DNA of 64,000 nucleotides from Artocarpus heterophyllus. Lineage: Eukaryota > Streptophyta > Magnoliopsida > Rosales > Moraceae. The stretch is from NCBI GenBank assembly GCA_025403435.1, contig JAJQZP010000045.1, forward strand, positions 496,001 through 560,000, given 5' to 3'. The notes under the pieces were generated by a model. The model did not search any database. It was not told the origin of the DNA and saw nothing but the letters and a program-made list of their open reading frames with translations. Shown piece after piece: positions 59,501 to 64,000 of the stretch; the first letter of the stretch is position 1; the number at the start of each line of letters is the position of its first letter. Position numbers and translations under genes: made by a program.

Positions 59501-59979
59501 AAATTACATATTTTCTTTTAAACAATGTTAATTCAAAATTGGTATCTAAAACTCTTCACGAGTTGTGGACATGTAGGAAGACATCTTTAAACCATATTCG
59601 TATATAGGGATGTCCTGCTCATGTTCTGGATAAGGAAGCAAATAAGTTGAAGCATATTTGGAGGTTTGCGTGTTTATAAAATATCCAAAAGGGACAAAAT
59701 GAGGTTATTTTTATAACCCAAAAGAAAATAAAGTCGTGGTTTTTATGAATGCGACATTCCTTGAGGAAAGTGACACGAATGACTTTAAGCCTCATAGTAT
59801 AGTGGTACTCGAGGAGGTGGCGAGCGATACGATCGCTCTAGTGTTTCAATGGAAACCGATCCAATCATTGTGGAAAAACTGATCGAACAATAACCTAAGA
59901 AGCTTCAGCGTAGTAGGAGAATCAGATGTCAACCTAAAAGGTACAAGTTCGATGGTGAAATGTACTTAGCTGAACTAGT

Positions 59980-60720
59980 TGAACATGACAAAGATCCTTA
60001 CACTTATAAAGAAGTCATGGAGGATGTTGATGCAAAACTCTAGATAGAAGCTATAAACTCTGAGATGAAGTCTATGAAGACTAATCAAGTCTGGGAACTT
60101 GTGGACTTCCTAAAGAGGTACCCATAGGGTATAAATGGGTCTATAAGAGAAAGAGAGGATCAGATAAGGAAGTTGAAACTTATAAGGCTAGATTGTTAAC
60201 CAAAGGATACATGCAAAAGGATTGAATCGATTACGAGGAAACATTTTTGTTTGTAGTTGTGCTTAAGTCCATCCACATTCTTTTGTCTATAGCTGCAACT
60301 CTCGATTACGAGATATGGCAAATGGATGTTAAGATGACATTCTTGAATGGCCATTTTGATAAGACTATTTATTTGTGCAACCAGACAGGTACAAAGTCAA
60401 GGGTAAAGAGAAAAAATTTTGCAAGTTGCTAAAATTTATTTATGGACTTCAGAAAGCTTCTCGTTCTTGGAACATAAGGTTCAACCAACTGATCAAGACT
60501 TATGGGTTTGAACAAAACATAGATAAACTATATGCTTATAAACACATTAAGGATGAAAAGGTGGTTTTTCTATTGCTCTATGCAGATGACATTCTTCTTA
60601 TTGGTAATGAAGTAGGGGATTTGTCATTGGTCAAAGTTTGGTTGACCAAGAAGTTTTGACATAAAAGACTTTAGTGAGACTAATTATATTATAGGTATCC
60701 AAATTTTTCAAGATAAGAAG
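59980..60720 (+). pseudogene. Copia B reverse transcriptase relic
   Basis: Frames show MKSMKTNQVWELVD, GYKWVYKRKRGSD-like residues, EIWQMDVKMTFLNGHFDK (60247-60432), FIYGLQKASRSWNIRF and FLLLYADDILLIGNE (60375-60659). Frame changes occur near 60400 and 60659. Confidence 0.88.
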
Positions 60721-60879
60721 AACAAAATGGTAGTTTCATCTTAAGCTTCATACATAGATAAGATTCTCGAAAAGTATGCAATACAAAATTCTAAGAAAGG
60801 TGGGTAACCACATAGGTCTGGAATTACTATTTCTACGAAAGACTATCTATAGTTAGATGAAGAAAGAGAATATATGAAG

Positions 60880-61560
60880 AAGGTGTCTTATACTTCGGTA
60901 GTAAGTAGTCTCATGTATGCTATGCTTTGCACAAGACTTGACATATGCTATGCAGTCAGGATTGTGAGTTGATTCCAGTTGAATCCAAGAGAGCTTTGGT
61001 TTCAGTCAAGCATATTTTCAAATACCTAAGAGGGACTAGAAGTTATATGTTAGTGTATTTCAGTGAGAATCTCACCCTGCTTGGATATACTGATTCAAAT
61101 TTTCAATCCTACTTGGATTCATGGAGATCAACTTTGGGGTCTGTTTTACTCTTGAAGGATGTGCCATTTTTGGAAAAGCGTCAAGCAAGATTGCAATTTT
61201 GATTCAATGATAAAAGCTGAGTACGTGGTTGCTAGTGAAGCTTCAAAAGAAGCTGCATAGCTCTGCAAGTTCTTTGGGGATCTTAAGGTAGTTTCTGGTA
61301 TGGATAAGCCGATAATATATACTATGATAACGATGCAGCAATAACTAATGCCAATGAGCTAAGATTTCACAATAAAAGTAAGCACATAGATCCAAAGTAT
61401 CATGTGATAAAGGACTTTATAGAGTTGGACATGTCGCAGTATGCAAGATCGCATCCAAGGACAACTTAGTTTATCTTTCCAAGAATACACTAACAATGAG
61501 GGCTTCCAAAAAGCATGTAGAGGCTATGGAGATGTGTAACATGTCACATTTACTCACTTA
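60880..61560 (+). pseudogene. Copia B RNase H relic
   Basis: VSSLMYAMLCTRLDICYAV, SVKHIFKYLRGTRSYMLVYF, LLGYTDSNFQSYLDSWRST (60945-61202), EYVVASEASKEAA and SKHIDPKYHVIKDFIE mark Copia RNase H, with frameshifts near 60965 and 61202. Confidence 0.85.
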
Positions 61561-61575
61561 GGGCAAGTGAGACAT

Positions 61576-63569
61576 TATTAGACTAGGTTCCTTAAGGGTG
61601 AAACGATGTAATTATTTTTAAAACATTTAATCAATAAAGAGTTTAATATTTATATCATATATCATATTATGTCCTCTTTGTATTCATTTCCATTCAATAT
61701 ATAGTAAGCAAACAAAAAGTCTAAGACTGTTAATCTAAACCTTTATGATCAAGTATATGATGGACAAATTATGTAGAAGATATGAATCTTAAGGTGATAG
61801 TCTAAATATAAAAATCACCAATCGAGGGAATAAAGTTAAGTGCTTTATTCATGTTAAGATTGCTATGTCGTCTACGTCTCTAATGAGAGATAGCTTGTCT
61901 TGAACATCAGAGTTGGACTCTATGAGTAAAGACATTGGTATATTGTCGTTAGTGTATATTATGATTGAGACTAAAGTAGAATTGATTTTGGTGAATAATT
62001 ATACTTGAATAAATCAATTCACTTTAGACAATCATATATATTACATCTTAATCCTAAAATGAATTAATAAGTCTGTATTCGTGACTTGTGTCTTTTGATA
62101 TACTTAGGGGTGACATCCTCAATTATATGAAGGTACATACTAACATTGGAGACATCCCTTTTGATTGATGTAGACTAGTTATTTATATATATGGAATTCA
62201 TAGCTTTATTATAGAGTTAATGATATTCTCTTGTAGGCATTATCCTGTAATTAGATACTAGAGCACTCAACCATTTGGATATATGTATGTAACCAAATGG
62301 ACCATTTGAATTGGTTATAAATAGTAATATTTCAATAGTGAGATAGTAGAATATAAGACAAATATAATTGGGAAGGTAAAATAGAATTTATCCTTAAGCC
62401 GATTATGGATATCCTTATGGGGATGTTGCATATTACGATATATCATGGACTTATAACTTATTGGAGCTTCGTAATTTTTATATAGTTCAAGAGTGCAGCT
62501 CTAGCCTTTTAATGAAATAGCTTAAAAGTTCTTAATTATATAATGTAAGTGTCGAGAGCATATCATTTTAGGATTATAGGAGCTTGATTGATATATGTTC
62601 ATTGGGTCTCTTTTACTGGCTCACATATTTTCTTATACTGATACGACGTGTTTTTTTCCTACAAATTAGTAATTTATGTTAATTCTTAGATTGGTTTAAA
62701 TTTTGTTGATTGGATTTAATAATTCATGATTAGTTTATTAGTTGAATTAATTTTATAAATTAATTCAAAATAAACATGTTGAATTGCTTGAATATATTTT
62801 ATATGGGATCATTTGTATATGACTGTTTTAATTAGAAAACTTTTCAATTGGTTTATTTAAATTAAAACTAAAGCTTTATCTAAGATTTTCATGTAAAATA
62901 ACATATAAAAACTTCTAAAAGGGCTAGACCGATAGGCCGGTGACTAGGACTGGCCAGCTGATGAGTGTAAATTAAGTTACCCAAGTCAGTGCAATCGATA
63001 GGCCAGGGCTCAGGACTGGCAGGCTTATATGCGTAATCAAGTTATGTGTTTTTTACGCATTTTGACACAGATTTTGATCCAGTTACAAATTTCAAAGCCT
63101 TATCTACATAGAATAGAGGTCCTACCAGCCATTATAAATAGGATAACTGTTTCTATTGATAATATATATATATATATATAAATATATATATATAATTAGA
63201 GAAGTTTAAAGAGAGTTTTTTAGAGAGAGAAACTTTGAAACTCTATGGAATTATTGTTCAACATCTAGGGCGATAAATCTTGGTTTTTTCTTGTGGTTAT
63301 GGGGAGAAGTTGCAATAGGATAATTGAACAACATGTGCCCCCTCACACTCCGGTTGTGGAATAAAGAATAGCAAAAAAGATCCATTGATTAAGGCTCTTC
63401 TGGACATAATTCTTAGTAGAAATTTGTCAACGATCTTCTATTAGAAGTGTGGTTCGATTCTATGAAGGTGTGAATGATCTTTCATTACTTTATGTTACAT
63501 AGCATGTCTAACTCGTTTTATGGAAAAATGCTTTTATTAAAATTTTTTAAAATTTCTTGTTTTCCAACA
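61576..63569 (+). repeat. Copia LTR3 (1994 bp)
   Basis: Starts TATTAGACTAGG (the first TG has become TA) and ends GTTTTCCAACA. It is colinear with LTR1 and LTR2 along its length. TATAG follows, then the resumed CACTA-like frame. Confidence 0.92.
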
Positions 63570-63574
63570 TATAG
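63570..63574. other. Right target-site duplication of the 18.7-kb nest (TATAG)
   Basis: Five bases after LTR3, matching AATAG before LTR1 in four of five positions. Confidence 0.65.
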
Positions 63575-64000
63575 ACATTGCCAAGTGGGTGGAGATCAAT
63601 GGAAAGTGCCTCGTTCAGTTTGACAGGATGAACGACAAGATATAAGTTATGGGGGTCTTTGGCGTGTGGTTTGATAGTGGTGTTAGGCTTCATATGAGGG
63701 ATTCTGTGGCCCTTTTCTATAATACTTTTGTTCCATCTTGCTAGAGGATATAAACAAGACCCCTGGCCGGATGCTATAACAGTTTTTTTACCAATTCAAT
63801 TTCTTATGTTTTTATGGAACATGTAAGATAACTTATTTTTAAAAATGTAGGAATGGTTTTGGATTAAGCTGATGGATGAGATGATTGCTTACATCAACCA
63901 AGAGGCTCAAAGTACTACCAAGCCTAGAAGAACGACCTCAACATGCACCATAAAAAATATGGTCTAGATGTTATGCCTAAAATTGTTTAAGAATAGGGAG
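63575..64000 (+). pseudogene. CACTA transposon ORF fragment, right part
   Basis: Immediately after the duplication the frame reads DIAKWVEINGKCLVQFDRMN, resembling the conserved segment after the acidic region of CACTA ORFs, and stops after DKI. A later exon-like frame (EWFWIKLMDEMIAYINQEAQ, about 63850-63910) may belong to the same protein. When joined across the nest to 44840-44860 (ESRAI) there is no stop at the junction. Identification beyond 63640 is weak. Confidence 0.45.

Larger units (their letters stand above)
58648..61575 (+). mobile_element. Copia element B, 5'-truncated pol
   Basis: This matches element A from about 49033 on and lacks 5' LTR, gag and protease. It shows FYSNKTYLWHLQLGHINLNR (GAG-pre-integrase), CESCLESKMTKRPV, a decayed integrase, FLNGHFDKTIYL, FIYGLQKASRSWNIRF, LLYADDILLIGNE and YHVIKDFIE. 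The reverse transcriptase catalytic YADD is intact, unlike in A, but stops and frameshifts interrupt the whole. It runs into LTR3. Confidence 0.9.

Overview
This window is nuclear DNA from a flowering plant, most likely a eudicot. Three features show this: intron-rich genes with GT-AG junctions in AT-rich surroundings, plant-type proteins (a chloroplast KEA antiporter and a plastid FolD), and a heavy load of Copia, Gypsy, CACTA, hAT and Tourist-like elements. The species cannot be named from sequence alone. Four host genes are supported exon by exon: the 3' half of a KEA1/KEA2-type K+/H+ antiporter (+, 3154-7191), a complete plastid-targeted FolD4-type methylenetetrahydrofolate dehydrogenase/cyclohydrolase (+, 11463-14066), a complete Taspase-1-like threonine aspartase (-, 15570-19301) and a complete phosphomannomutase (-, 35611-38675). 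KEA2, FOLD4, FOLD3 and the threonine aspartase homologue are also close neighbours at the top of Arabidopsis chromosome 4 (At4g00630, At4g00620, At4g00600, At4g00590), so the left third looks like a conserved microsyntenic block. These genes are single-copy housekeeping functions (plastid ion balance, one-carbon metabolism, proteolytic processing, GDP-mannose supply) and do not form one pathway.

Layout. 1-2779: 5' part of an antisense Copia element (LTR, primer-binding site, gag, protease, integrase), apparently within a KEA intron and cut by the window edge. 3154-7191: KEA exons. 7.2-11.4 kb: AT-rich intergenic DNA with small repeats, a GC-rich island at about 10.69-10.85 kb and a G-box pair before FOLD4. 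11.4-19.3 kb: FOLD4 and threonine aspartase, converging tail to tail, with an unrecognised 146-codon ORF between them. 19.6-22.3 kb: Tourist-like and fold-back elements. 22468-27407: internally deleted Copia element (-) with a perfect 5-bp target-site duplication (TSD) and a G-rich insertion in its 3' LTR. 27.4-29.1 kb: 3' end of a Gypsy pol (-). 29.3-31.5 kb: two non-autonomous hAT-like elements, each with a perfect 8-bp TSD. 31.5-32.7 kb: degenerate tandem array with a period of about 84 bp. 35.6-39.0 kb: phosphomannomutase. 40.7-42.6 kb: MITEs, one nested in another. 43.5-64.0 kb: a CACTA-type ORF split by an 18.7-kb nest of two related Copia elements, a Gypsy relic and a 3.0-kb solo LTR.

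The most informative structure is that nest. Its outer ends are two LTRs of one Copia family flanked by AATAG and TATAG, and the CACTA reading frame appears to continue across it. The internal order is best explained by nested insertion followed by LTR-LTR recombination. The most interesting host-gene feature is a perfect 22-bp tandem duplication that copies the 5' splice site of threonine aspartase intron 8. No new enzymatic or defence system is evident, and no tRNA, rRNA or CRISPR array was found.
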